Positions 20,832 through 32,177 of a stretch of 64,000 nucleotides of DNA are shown here, in pieces (position 1 is the stretch's first letter; every line of letters begins with the position of its first letter). A model generated the notes under the pieces. The model had not been told where the DNA came from, ran no database searches, and saw only the letters and a list, made by a program, of their open reading frames with translations. Source of the DNA: Cyclospora cayetanensis (taxonomy: Eukaryota > Apicomplexa > Conoidasida > Eucoccidiorida > Eimeriidae); assembly GCF_002999335.1 (NCBI RefSeq), contig NW_020312036.1, positions 1-64,000 on the forward strand, written 5' to 3'. The position numbers and the translations under genes were made by a program.

Positions 20832-23424
20832 GCAGCATGAGTTGTCGTGGCTGCTCCAGCAACAGCTGGTGTTGCCTACGGCTTGCAAGAGGCCGGGCTC
20901 TAGCAGCCAGTGCTGCTGCTGTTGTTGCTGCTCCCGCTGCTGCTATAGGGGCAGTTTGGAATGCGCACGCGAGCAGCGACAAAAGACTACACACATGAAA
21001 GATTATCCCCAGAGATGTACCGCGAAAGGAAGAGGGGTTTTGTTGTTTTGATGCTAAACAGGGCCAGCGGTCTTGGCCTTGTAGAAAGAAACGGCATGGA
21101 ATATATATATATGCTACTCTACGAGACCTCTCTCTGTTTCCGGCTGCTTTTTTCGATTGGATATGTTTTCTCTCGCGCAATGCATTTCTAGTCTTGGGGG
21201 CTTTCTCATGTGTACACTGTGTCTCTCGCTGTTTCTCACTCTGGCTCGTTCTTGCTCGCCGCTCTTATACTAGACCTGTTTTCTGGCAGCACTTCGCCAG
21301 CCCTTCATGAGCACGTAAGGCACCGAAGAATCAAGTGCCTTAGCCCACGTGTTGTCTCCACCGTTTCGGGATCACAGAGTGTGGAGGCCTAAGGGCATAT
21401 CTTACTTTGGGGCAGAACTGCTGAGCTCACGCAGCATGCCACATTCGGTGCCATGAAAAATGAGGGGCATGAACCAGAATAATCTCCCTCCTGTGCTCGC
21501 ATCACCGCGATTGCACGCGTAGATTAAACGCCTATAGCCTTCGCAGTGCGGACGTTGCCAAAGTGGGGTCACGTAATTAAGGTGGGGTGGTATAGCCGAT
21601 TGCAGACCGTTAGGGGGCCACACATTTGTGCACTCACACCGTCAACCACTCTGGCAATGAACGATGTCACCACGCGTCTGGGCAGGGGCCATCGCGGCTT
21701 GAGTGTCTTGGCAGCAGCGCTTTCGCGAAATGGGGATACCTGGTTTGTTGTAAGGTGTTGCTTGCAAGAGGTGTGGGAGATTTTCTACCTGTAGTCCTCG
21801 ATATTTGTGTAGAAAGTGTGCAAGCTAAAGTTTCAAGGGGAAGAGATAGAGGGGCCTTCCATGGCAAGGTGACCTTATGGAGAGTAGTCCATACATGATG
21901 GTGCAGAGACTTGCAAATTCTCGGATGCTAACTGGCCACCTTACTTCCCGTGCTGCGCTCCTCGAGAACACTTTCCTGCCAAGGAGTACCAGCTCGGTAT
22001 GCCATTAGCAAGTTTAATTTCCTAGAGCAGTCCCCTGGATTTTCCTAACCAAGGGCTCCAGCAGTACCCACGCACAGAACTGCACATGCATGAGCACCCG
22101 TACAATGGCGTGTGTAATCGACTGAACTGTTCACATAAAGATGTGTGATGCACTTGCATATTCTCTGCCTATGCATAGCGAGATGCCAGTGCATGGGGCC
22201 TTTGCCGAGCCAAAAGCGGTGTAACTCTCCATCTAAGGTATCGATAGGGAGAACCTCATCTCCAGGCTCAGTGCCAGCTTCGTAGAAAGCTGTTGTCGAA
22301 GAGAGCTTACCGCATGGCCCTACCCCAGCCCCTTTGTTCGGAGATCAGGGCACACGAACAGTAACCAGGGCGTGCGTAGCTGCACCCTCCAAGCACTGCG
22401 AGCACTCATGGCTAGTTGTACATTCCATCTAACGCACAAGCAAACAACTCTGTGTCTTCGGTAGCGAGCCAGCAGTACTCCGCAATAAATAACATACTCG
22501 CACGGGCGGAAATTGGAGTCAATTTTTTAATATTTTAAACGTATAGTCAGTGTAGCAGAAAGTGTGCAATAAGCGTAGCTAGGCCCCCTCAAGGAATAAC
22601 TGGCTAAGCAGAAAATGCTGACGAGCCTCGGCGAGGCGACGCCAATATGTAAGCTAAGCGGTCGCCTATGGTCCTCCTCTGCTGTGCAGATGGACACGTA
22701 GGAAATGCACGCTACAGCAAAGGTAAGCTTTGCTTCGCCGCATGCTGCGAGAAAACGGGTAGGCACAACCAGTGTAGACATCAACGAGGAGCTTTTAGTG
22801 GATGGACCGGTGTGAGTTAAACATACGCGAACTAGCACAGATAAATGCCAAAATCAGATATTGGGGGAACGTTTTATAGAAAGGCGGCTGCATGCAGCAT
22901 TCGTACATAAAGTAGGGCAGAGAACGAGCTGCGCTGCTTCGGGGTGGCGGGCGAAGGGCCCCGGCTGCGTGTACACCCGGAGGTCCTCTAAAGCCTTTTT
23001 GTTTTGCAAAACATCAATTTTTGATGCATAGTTTTCGAGAGACACCCAAGGTGTTGGCGGTGGACGCATGGGTTTTTGTTTGTGTCGGGAACGCCACACA
23101 AGATCCCTCTCGACGTGATGGGAGCGTAATCTAGCTTAAGATTCTGATTCGTGCGGGTGCGTTTTCCGTGTGCTTATATGTCTACTGTGTGCACATTTTA
23201 TTATTAAGAATACCTCGTGTGTTGTTGCTGAGCTCTTATTTCGCCGGGAGTCTCATTAGGGCTTCCCTCGGGCAGAACAGCTAATCTCGTTGATAAACGG
23301 GAAGGTGCGACCTGACCCTGTTTCGGCAGTCTTCACCGCTTTTGCCTTTCTCTGAGGTGTCTTTTGTCTCTTGACTCTTCGTGCATAGTAGTGGTGAGGA
23401 CCAGACTTCAGGTGTACATCCACC
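20832..23424. other. Gene-poor interval between the USP7-like gene and NDH2
   Basis: A CTG/TGC run at 20915-20945 lies just after the stop codon. The rest has only short frames. A plus-strand frame at 21546-21794 includes LAAALSRNGDTWF, which weakly recalls the NVVADALSR box ending the Ty3/gypsy RNase H domain, so a further retroelement relic is possible. A dispersed-repeat copy lies at 22.3-22.5 kb. The 400 bases before 23425 should hold the NDH2 promoter. Confidence 0.45.
22300..22520 (+). repeat. Dispersed repeat, copy B
   Basis: This is the second copy of the repeat at 6.94-7.15 kb, on the same strand. It shows agctgcaccctccaagcac ... gctagttg and then tgtgtcttcgg ... gcaataaataa with the same spacing. 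Homology is clearest at 22380-22500. No protein motif is linked to either copy. Confidence 0.6.
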
Positions 23425-25854
23425 ATGCCCAGCATTAGCACTCTGCGGTACTTGGGAGCTCTGGCTGGCGCTTCGGCTTTTAGCGCCTCCACAGCCCCAG
23501 CCCACTGCAAGGAGCAGCATCGCAGCAGCGGCGTAGAGAAGCTGCGCATGCAGCAGCACAGGGAAGCTCCTCACTCTCCGGATGTGGCGCATTTGTTAGC
23601 TTCCCCTCCTCCTCTCTTGGGTCTCTGCAAAGAAGCAGAGTGGTGTGCGAGGAACATGCTCACAGCCCTGCAGCTACGCTTGCGGCTTTTGAAGCTGGAG
23701 CCGTCAGAAGGAGACACCGCAGACACTGCTGCGCGAGGGGGCAAGAGGAAGCGCGTGGTGGTTGCGGGGGGCGGCTGGGCATCTGCATCCTTCGTACGGA
23801 AACTGGATCCCCGGCAGTTCGAGGTGGTCTGGATATCTCCCCAAGATCACTTTTCTTATACCCCCCTCCTTCCCGCGGTGTGTGGGGGGTCTCTTCCCGT
23901 GGCTGCGTGCACGGCGAAGCTGCGAGAGCTCCTTAGCTTTGGCGGGAACACAACGGCAAGGGGCCAGTATCATCGAGCTTTCATAGATGCCGTGGATCTG
24001 AACAGCAAGAAGGTGATTTGCCGCCCGACGGAAAGCCCCGGGGGCCCTGGGGGGCCCCTGGGGGCCCCCTGGGAGGAGCCCTTCGACTACTTGGTGCTCG
24101 CGGTGGGCTCGAGCGTCAACACGTTCAACATTCGGGGCGTGAGGGAGCACGCACTTTTCCTCAGAACTGCGGAAGACGCCCAGAGGGTGCGAGCGAGAAT
24201 TGGAGCCTGCCTGGAAGCGGCGGCCAGTCCTAAGATCTCTCAAGAGGCGCGGGAGCGTTTGCTAACGTTTGTCGTTGTGGGAGCTGGCCCCTCGGGTGTC
24301 GAGGCAGCGGCGGAAATCAAGGATTATTTGAGCTCGGAGGGCAAGCGGCTGTACCCGCATATCAGTCAGCACTTTAGAGTGTTGGTTGTGGAGATGGGCC
24401 CTGCGCCTCTTCCCATGTACGATTCCAAGGTGCAGGAGGGCGTCAAGAAGACCTTCAAGAGGAGTGGGGTGGAGCTGCATCTGAACACGCAAGTCATCCA
24501 AGTCTCTGCGGGGTCTGTGACGACAAAGCGCGTAGCTGCCGCTGCCGCAGCGGCGGGGGGGGGGGGAGGAAGCAGCGGCGCCGGTGGGTCCGTGACTTCT
24601 GCAGGGGGCGCAGCAGGAGCGGGAGGCGCTTCGGCGCCTTCCACTTCCGTGGAGTCGATCCCCACCAATTTCGTGTTGTGGGCTTCCGGAGTGCGGCCCA
24701 CAGAGCTGGCGACAAGCATCGCGAAGGGGCTTGCCGCTCAGAACAGACCCCAGCGGTTGCTCGTGGATCCCTCCTTGCGTGTGCTTGGAACGGAGGGCCT
24801 TTTTGCCTTGGGTGACTGCTGCACCATTGCGCCCCCCCTTCTCGCTGACCATGCGCAACAGCTCTTCGAGATGGCAGTTGCAGACAACAAGCCCGGAAGT
24901 GCAGGTACACTGCGGGGTCTGGAGGGCTTTTTCTGTGCTTGGCCGCTGGCGGCTCGGGGTAGAAGTAACTTCGAAAATGGCAGCTTCGACGGGGAGGGAG
25001 GGGGGCGAGAAGGCGGGAGAAGCGGGGTGTCTCGGAGCTGCATTAGCGTGCCTCCTGTCGTGCAGCGTTGGCGACTGGCCCTTGCTTTTGCGTTTTGCGA
25101 TCAAGGCACCGACTGGCTGTTGACCAATGGCGAGCGCCTCTCCTCGATCTTCCCACAGCTGCACCCCAAACGCAACAAGCTCGATAAACTTGCCCCCAAG
25201 AATCACCTGGATCTCCAGCGCTTCACAGAGCTCCTTCAGGTGAGTGAGGGGTTGAGCCTCAGTGCGGGGGTCGACGAGTGACGGACGCGGGAGTACCAGT
25301 AAGGGCCTCCTGCGATGCCCAGGTGTACAGATGTTGCGGCTCGCTTTAGCAAAAAAAGATCGAGGCAGCATCAGGGCGAGGGGCCGAACAGAAGGGGAAG
25401 GCCTCCTCGTGCACAGTGCTGATGCTCCCTTTCTGCTGCACGACGCCTGCAGGAAATCGACAAGCGCTACGTTAGTCCCGCACCAACCGCTCAGAATGCG
25501 CGTCAGGAGGGCCAGTTTTTGGCACTTGTATTCAACTGCTTCATGGGCCCTGGAAGGGGTGCTGGAGGGGCCCCCGAAACTGCTGCTCCTCAGGCGCTAC
25601 CCGCGTTTGTAGAGAACTGGAAAGGCTCGCTCTGTTTCTTGGGAAGCGGCACGGCGGCTCTGCAACTGCCTTTTGGCACATACGTGGGAGGCTTCCCCTT
25701 CACTTTGCTGTGGAAGCTGGTTTATTTGCAATTGCAACCTAGCGTCAGGTCCTGCTGGCGCTGCTGCGAGGGCTGGATCCAAAGTGCTGTCTTTGGCAGA
25801 GACATTGCATGCACAATCCCTCCGCCTCCCAAGGAGGCAGAATCTTTCCTGTAA
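23425..25854 (+). CDS. Type II NADH:ubiquinone oxidoreductase (NDH2), three exons
   Basis: A single-subunit flavoprotein that passes electrons from NADH to quinone at the mitochondrial inner membrane without pumping protons; apicomplexans use it in place of complex I. Exons 23425-24904, 25106-25239 and 25453-25854 join in phase to 671 residues. The first dinucleotide-binding motif is at 111-120 (VVVAGGGWAS), the second at 283-295 (VVVGAGPSGVEAA), and FALGDC is at 460-465. DHFSYTPLLP, VGSSVNTFNI and APTAQNARQEGQ match conserved family blocks, and the C-terminus (FVENWKGSLCFLG to FGRDIACT) matches the membrane-anchoring tail. The N-terminus of about 105 residues is a plausible mitochondrial leader. 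A roughly 40-residue Ala/Gly/Ser insertion at 370-410 is unusual. Start context ccaccATGcc is good. Its 3' end faces that of the gene at 27.4-30.7 kb. Confidence 0.93.
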
Positions 25855-27414
25855 TAACCCACAGCACGGAAAAACTGCCTGGGGGTGCGCTGAGTTGTCG
25901 AGGGGTTCCCTATTTTTTTGGTGCTGTTGCTTGGCGTGAGATGTGCCGCAAGAGCGCCAGGAAGAGGGGCAAATAAAAGGCCTACTATTGAGCCTTTCAC
26001 TTGACATCCTTCGCAGTAAGGGAGAGTAGGGACCCTCTCCCCCCGCAGGTTCCGTATGCAAATGGGGGCTTAAGGGAGGTGTACGGGACCCCCAGAAGCC
26101 TAAAAGGCAGGCCTTAGAGGGGGCGAGATGCCGATCCACGCGCTTCATTCGCTTTAACCTAGTTTAGCCGAGAGCTGTGCTACGTCCGCACTGACGCATG
26201 CATCGGGCTTTTTGCGAGTAACACTTTACCAGGTGTGTTTGTGCACAGCAGAGCAGCGATGGCTCAAGCTCACGCATACGAACTCAGAGCTACGGAAAAA
26301 AGAGAGATACACAAGGGCGGACGAGACGCTACGCCAACAGTGTGTAGATATGGGGATTAGTCAACTACAACGGCAGGAACAGTAGGAGCACAGCCATTCA
26401 TCAGACGCAGCCGAGCCCTAGCAGCACGAGTTGGTGCATCAGTAGTAACGCTTCTCTGATTCCCACATAGTGGCTGTTTCGTCTCGCTATACGTACATTT
26501 GTGCCCCAGCCCTTGTTTTTGCTGGAAACAGCAAGATGTCTACGGTGTACAGACACCCTACTTTGTGCTCTGCCTCAATCTGCCGAGGGCCCATCTCTGC
26601 AGAGCTTCCACGGGGCCCTACTAGGGCCCCAACCGTCTGCTGCACCTGGCGTTGCATCGGAGAGCAGCTCGTTGGAGGGAGCAACTCACGGCGATCCTGC
26701 AGCAGCTGCAACAATGAACGCATTCATAAGTGGTGTTCGGCATATAAGCAACGAATCCAAGGGGCCACCCCCGCGTCTGACCCCGTCACCCCAGCTCAGC
26801 AACCTGCACAGCAGGAAGAGGGAACGCAATTAGATGCAACAGCTGCGGATGCAGTCCGCTCCCACCTGTGTGGCCTGCTGCAGCAGCAGCAGTGTTGGGA
26901 AGATCGTGTGGATGATCTTCGTCGGCAGTGGAAGCCCCCCCACGGGCTTCACGCAGGATAGCAGCAATGGAGTGCAAAAGACGGAGTGTTGCAGCTGAAA
27001 CATAATAAAGAAAAACGCCAACGCGCCGCAGCAGCAGCAATACACCCTACGAAACGCACGTTGCAGAGGGCCCCCCGTCTCGACCAGCACGAAAACTGGG
27101 GTATTGCAAAAGCGAGAAGTTAATCAGTGCATGTAAGGGATGAAAGAGCAACAGATAAACACGAGAATGCTGCGAATACGGGCAGGAATCCAGAGGACGT
27201 ATGGGGGGGCCTCACAGACAGAGCTTCGCGAGAGCTTGACAAAGCGAGGTAAACAGGTAGAGAGCGCAAGCGAGCGAGAGGGAGAGGCAGCTCAGCCACT
27301 GGCATCTGGCTGGCGCCCCACAAGGACAGAACAGAGGCAGGTACAAGCACCAACTGAGAGAAAGGTGCGAAGCATTGAAGGCAGAAGGAGTGACAGATGG
27401 AGTAAAGTGTCAAT
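25855..27414. other. Interval between convergent genes; an open frame of uncertain status
   Basis: A plus-strand frame at 26470-26961 (Met at 26536) would encode a small protein ending in a Gln-containing, charged segment. Frames on the other strand and in the second plus frame are open over the same bases, and none has a known domain, so I do not call a gene. The interval must contain the 3' ends of NDH2 and of the minus-strand gene that ends at 27415. Confidence 0.3.
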
Positions 27415-30400
27415 TCAGAGTGTGGCAAACGGATGGGGGTGGGGCTGTCCTACTGCCTGCAGCATCAGCCTCTGCTGTTCAGCTACGGTGAGAGCAGGCG
27501 CCTGGCGTTGGTGGTGTAGACGCCATCGTTTGAATGCGGGGAACTCCTCGGATGCCTCAAATAGCTGGAGCGCTTTAGCGGGAGATGTCAGCGCAGGTGT
27601 TGTTGCAGCTGGAAGACATGCCTCGAAGGTTGCCGCCAAGGGGCCGACTGATGGAAGTGCTGCTGTAAGCGTGAGTTGTAGCAGCTGGAGGAGGCGTTGC
27701 AGCAAGGCCTCCTTCAGCAATACATTGGCCTCTTGCCCCGTGACAAGAGCGGCAACAGCGTAATTCAGGCAGAGGGCGCAGTGGGTATGTGCACTCATGG
27801 CTGCAGCGGGGAGCAGCGGCAGGCGCTGCTGCTGTTGCAGATGCAAGCGCGTGCGGCTAATCTGCAGCAAAAGCAGCCTAGCAAAGGGCGCAGCAGACAA
27901 AAGGCAGAGGCAAGCACTGAAAGGGCGCAGTACAAAAGCCACAGAGCCCGCATCCATGCATTCGCTAGATGGCATGCGGAGTAGCAACAGCAGCAGCAGA
28001 AACAGCAGCTGCTGCTGCAACTCGCGTATATACGGCGGCGCTCTTCCAGGCAGCAGAGCGGTCTCTGTTTTCTCGAGCTTCGCTATTTTTATCCGAAGCT
28101 GACAACACACTAGGGTGTGTCACTCCCCGTCTACAGCCTGCGTGCTCCCTACTTCCCATATCCCTGTTGCCTGGCGCTTCTCTCGTCCTGCCTCTTGCGA
28201 CTTTAAGACGGATATGGTGCGTCTCTCTGAGATGCTTACTGATACAGCAGCATTCCCCACGAAGGCGCTGCCGCTGCGGGTGATCCAGAAGCCCCATGAG
28301 TCGGCTGCCGCTGCAGCAGCTGCAGCCTCGCCACAGCTCCCAACAGACTTAGCACCTGCGAAGGTGTCAGCTGCAACGGCAAAGCTTCCATGAAGGGCCT
28401 TCCTGTAGGTGCCTCTGCCGCCAGTGCTTCTTCTCTGCTTGCTTCTTTCGGTGTAGCTGCGGTGGGAATCCCCCCGAAGGTGTCTGTGGCAGAATCTCTG
28501 GAGGCGGAAGCAGCCGCAGTGCACTCTGCTGCACCCTCTCCGCAGAAGGAAGCACCAGACGGCCGATAAAAGACTTCGCCGTATCTCCCACCTGCACCTG
28601 CTGCGCTCCCTGCCAAATGTCGTGGCAGCTGCGACAGCACCCGCGAGGCCTCTACCGAGTCGCTGCGGAGTCGCACCAAAGCGTTCACTAAGTCCACAAG
28701 ACAAGCCAAAGCTGGCTGTCTGCATCTTGGAGAATTCTCAGGGGCCCCCTGAGTTTGCACCGCCTTCCCCGAAGGCGGTGAGGGGTTCTCCAAGGGCGAG
28801 AAAGGCCCTCTCATGCCGTCCAGCTGCTGCAGGTGTACCAAAAGCCGAAGAAGAGCTTCTCTGCATATTTGGCGCATGTACGTCTGAGTGCTGTCGCTGC
28901 TGCAGCTGCTTTTCCTGGGGTTGCTGCTCTGTTTATTATCACCACTCCTGGGGCCCTCTTTCTGGCGGGGGGCCCCCTGAAGGCCCCTCCGTCGCGTTTC
29001 CAGCGCTCCTCGGGTCCAGATGGGGCACCTCCTCTGAGCCTTGTTGCTGCTGTGCTGCAGGTACACCGCAGCAGCAGCAATGAGCCTCTGCAAGGCCTTC
29101 AGAGAGGCGATGTCGTGTTGCTGCAGCACTAATCCACCACTTTGAGGTGTCTGCTGCGGCGACCTCCTCCCGCCTTCGACGTGCAGAAGGAGCCAGAGGG
29201 CCCTCTGAGCCATAGAAGCAGATAGTCTCTGCACAATTCCAGCGCAGAACAGAAACCATGAGATGGAATCGTGCAGAAGCAAGCTTCTCCTGAGCTCGCT
29301 CTGCTGTTTTTCTGGCAACAGGAACGGCTGCCACTGCCGCAGCTGCTGCACTCTGCTGACCAGAGGCTGGAGCAGCTGCTCCTGCCGCTGTAGCAGCAGC
29401 TCAGAGAGCTTCACCAGCTGCTGAAGGGGCCTATTCTCAAACTCTTGGGGGGCCCAACCCCTCGCCACGACCCCCCACAGGAGCGCAGTAGACACGCCGT
29501 GACTCCGCAGGCGGTTCGCAGCAGCAGCAGCTGCAATTTCTGCAGCTGCAGCTCCAAGGGCCTGTGCTGCGGCATCCCTGACGCTGGAAGGCACACCACC
29601 ACTGGCTCCGACAGCCGAGGATTCAGCGTGCGGCAAAGGAGTCTGCGCAAGGCTGTCTCCAATCTGTGAATTGGTCGCACGAGTCCCCTTCCCGCAAACA
29701 GCCTGGGCAAGGCTCCCGTGTGAAGCTGCCTTCGCGCCGCAGGATGCGGGGGGCAGCTTCAAGCCTCCCAAGACGTCTGGAGGGCTGCCGTCTGCAATCT
29801 GCCGCGTGAGCTGCTGTATGGCTGCCTCGGTTGAAGCAACAAATAACTGCTCGCACGCTCGCGTGTCAAGAAGGCGCCTCGCGACTGTGCTGCAGAGGCC
29901 TGAGTTGCTGCTGCTCAGTCGACTCAGAGAAGATATAAAGTGGGCTGTATCCCGTAAGGAAGTTTTCAGACACACTGCCCTCAGATGAGCCTCTGCTGCA
30001 GCAGCGACGGCTGCAAGGCGCTCCTCAGCAGACTGGCCTGAGGCTTCCGCCGCCTCGAAAGCGTGGCAAAGTCTCCGCAACAGCTCGCGGTGCTGCCGCT
30101 GAAGCTCTGCTCCTGGGGTGATCCCACCGAGGGATTCACCGCCTTGTGCAGCGTGTGAGAGGCAAGCGTCCTTCCCCAGTGCAGGAGTGTGTTTCGGCAT
30201 GGGTTCTACGCCAGCCGTGCTGCTGCCGCCGTGGCTGCCGCCGTGGCTGCTGCCGCTGCTGCTGCTGCTGCTGCTGCTGCACTCCTGCAGCGCCGCGATT
30301 ACGAGGGGCCCCCAGGCCCAGGGCCCCGCGGCTTCAAAGAGTTTCTGCAGCTTTTCTTGAAGGCAAGCGTGACGTTGTGACGTGGGATTGTGCCCTTCAG

Positions 30401-30704
30401 AGGCCCTCACGGGGAATCCTTGCAGCTGGCTTCCTTCCTGGCGTTGCTGCGTGGAGTGTCTCCGCGCGCTGAGGCGCGGCGGCTGTTGCTGAGCCTCAGC
30501 CCGATGAAAAAAAAGACTCGGAGGAAACATCCATCCACGCGGCAGCCACCGCTTCCAGCGGCTTCCCCGGGAGGCCCTCGAAGTCGGGTGTGCCTCTGGG
30601 AGTCGGCAGGGAGGGAAATGTGTCGCCCTCCTAGGAGCAGTCTGCCCGATACTGAGGTCCTTTAGGGGTGCTAGCCAGCAGGCGTGCCTTTGCCGGCACG
30701 CCAT
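27415..30704 (-). CDS. Large helical protein of unknown function, possibly organellar RNA-binding
   Basis: Two exons are supported: 30704-28230, ending TATCA|GTAAGC, and 27877-27415, after a pyrimidine-rich acceptor. They join in phase to about 980 residues. The N-terminus is basic with many Arg and few acidic residues, as in mitochondrial or plastid leaders. The body is Leu/Ala-rich and probably all-helical, with repeated segments such as TAHFISSLSRLSS, STALLWGVVARG and VLSLLGAVARLQLL, broken by Ser/Gly and Gln runs. This resembles the degenerate helical repeats (FASTK/heptatricopeptide type) that precede RAP domains in apicomplexan organellar RNA-binding proteins. I find no RAP domain, so that family is only a suggestion. 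A further 3' exon is possible. Confidence 0.55.
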
Positions 30705-32177
30705 CTTAACAGGAGGCCGAGTTTCGCGCCGAGAGGGAGGAGAAGAAAGGCGGGAAGGGGGCCAGTAGTCGCCCCCTTCCCGCCACTTCCTCCCTCTCAG
30801 TGCAAAAACTGGTGCATCCAGCTAGGGGCCCCCGAGGCTAGGCTGCCAAAAGAGGCGAGACACTGGAGAACAGCCAGAACAAAGGTTTTTGAGCCTCGTT
30901 TCCAATTCTCGTATAAGCCTTGTGGTGGAAGACAGTCGGTGACAACTGGAAAAAGGCGTATCCGAGTTCCCTGTGTCAGCAGCAGGGGTCCAAGGACGAC
31001 TCGTTCAGGGGCCCCCGCCCAAGCGCCGCGGGGGGGCCCCGTAGTTGGAGAGGTGTTGCGGGAAAGAGGAAACCGGGTGGGGTAAAATTATCCAAAATGA
31101 GCCGGAATCACCCTCATGAGAAAGAAAACAATGGACGCACAGCCACACGAAGGCTCCGCCGTTCTGGACGTGTGCTACCCGTGATAGCTCGAGGGTCCCC
31201 CGAACGGTTACTCCTAAAGCCTCTTAGAATGCTGGCCTTTGAAGCGAGTTGTCTTTCGCTTTATCTTCGAGCTCCACACATATGTCACGCTGACCAGCCA
31301 CTGCGCTTAGCTAGCGGCGCGCTGGCTCGCTTTTAGGGTGTATCTCACTAGCTGACTGGGGGGTCGCTTCTTGGTGCCCCTCAGTGCGCGTTGTGACACG
31401 CCAGAAGGTATAGAAAACAGAGACTGCCGCCCCACGCGTTTCCGATAGCAGTAGTGGCAGCAGCCGCACTAACAACAGGTGCGACAGCGGCGCAACCGAG
31501 GGGACTACACACCAAGGCGAATGCGAGTGGGGGCCCTAACGCCTTATAAATACAGAGCAGCAACTGAACTCAGGGACCTCTGCCTGGAGGCCCTGTACCA
31601 AAAGCCCGGAGGCTGCTAAACACAAACAAGAATGGAGCCTGTGGCGTCTAGCAAGGGGCCCCTGCTCCCCGAAGTGCTGCAATCGGGTATCTCTCTAAAG
31701 ACCCCTGTAAAGGACCTCGTGAAAACGGGCGTGCATGCACCGTTAGATTTTCTACTGGGACGATAAGACGCTCCTGAAAAATCAGACGGCAGCGACGTAC
31801 TGCTGACAACTGAGCTGGGGAAAAGCAGCGGCCTTCGTTGACAGCAAAGGCGGCAACAACGGCAATAACAGCGTCAGAAAAAGTGTCTCAGGTCTCACTG
31901 GATCTGCCCTGGTGTTAGATGAACCTGAATCTTAAAGTCTGCCGCCTCAGTGGGACCACTGGCTTCCTCTGTTTCCTCTGCAGGAGCACAACAACCAGTC
32001 GCTTACGCAAGCCGCTTCTGGCTGTTGTTGCCTCGCCAAGTGCTCCTCTGAGCGCGTCGGAAGTCAGACTAGCTGTTCACGCTTTTTTCTCTGCGCGTTC
32101 GCCACACGAGGGCTCACAAGAGGCCCACACAGCGGCCCCCCTTCCCTCTTCCCCTCCTCCCCCCTACGCTTGGGTTG
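30705..32177. other. Intergenic; no supported gene
   Basis: This contains the presumed promoter of the minus-strand gene at 30704 and the 3' flank of condensin H2. Short frames on both strands are typical of GC-rich noncoding DNA here. A plus-strand frame (31919-32338) overlaps the last proposed exon of condensin H2 and is treated as a shadow. Confidence 0.45.

Noticed and set aside
24262..25371. Minus-strand 369-codon frame
   Set aside because: It lies antisense to NDH2, whose flavin and NADH motifs fix the coding strand.
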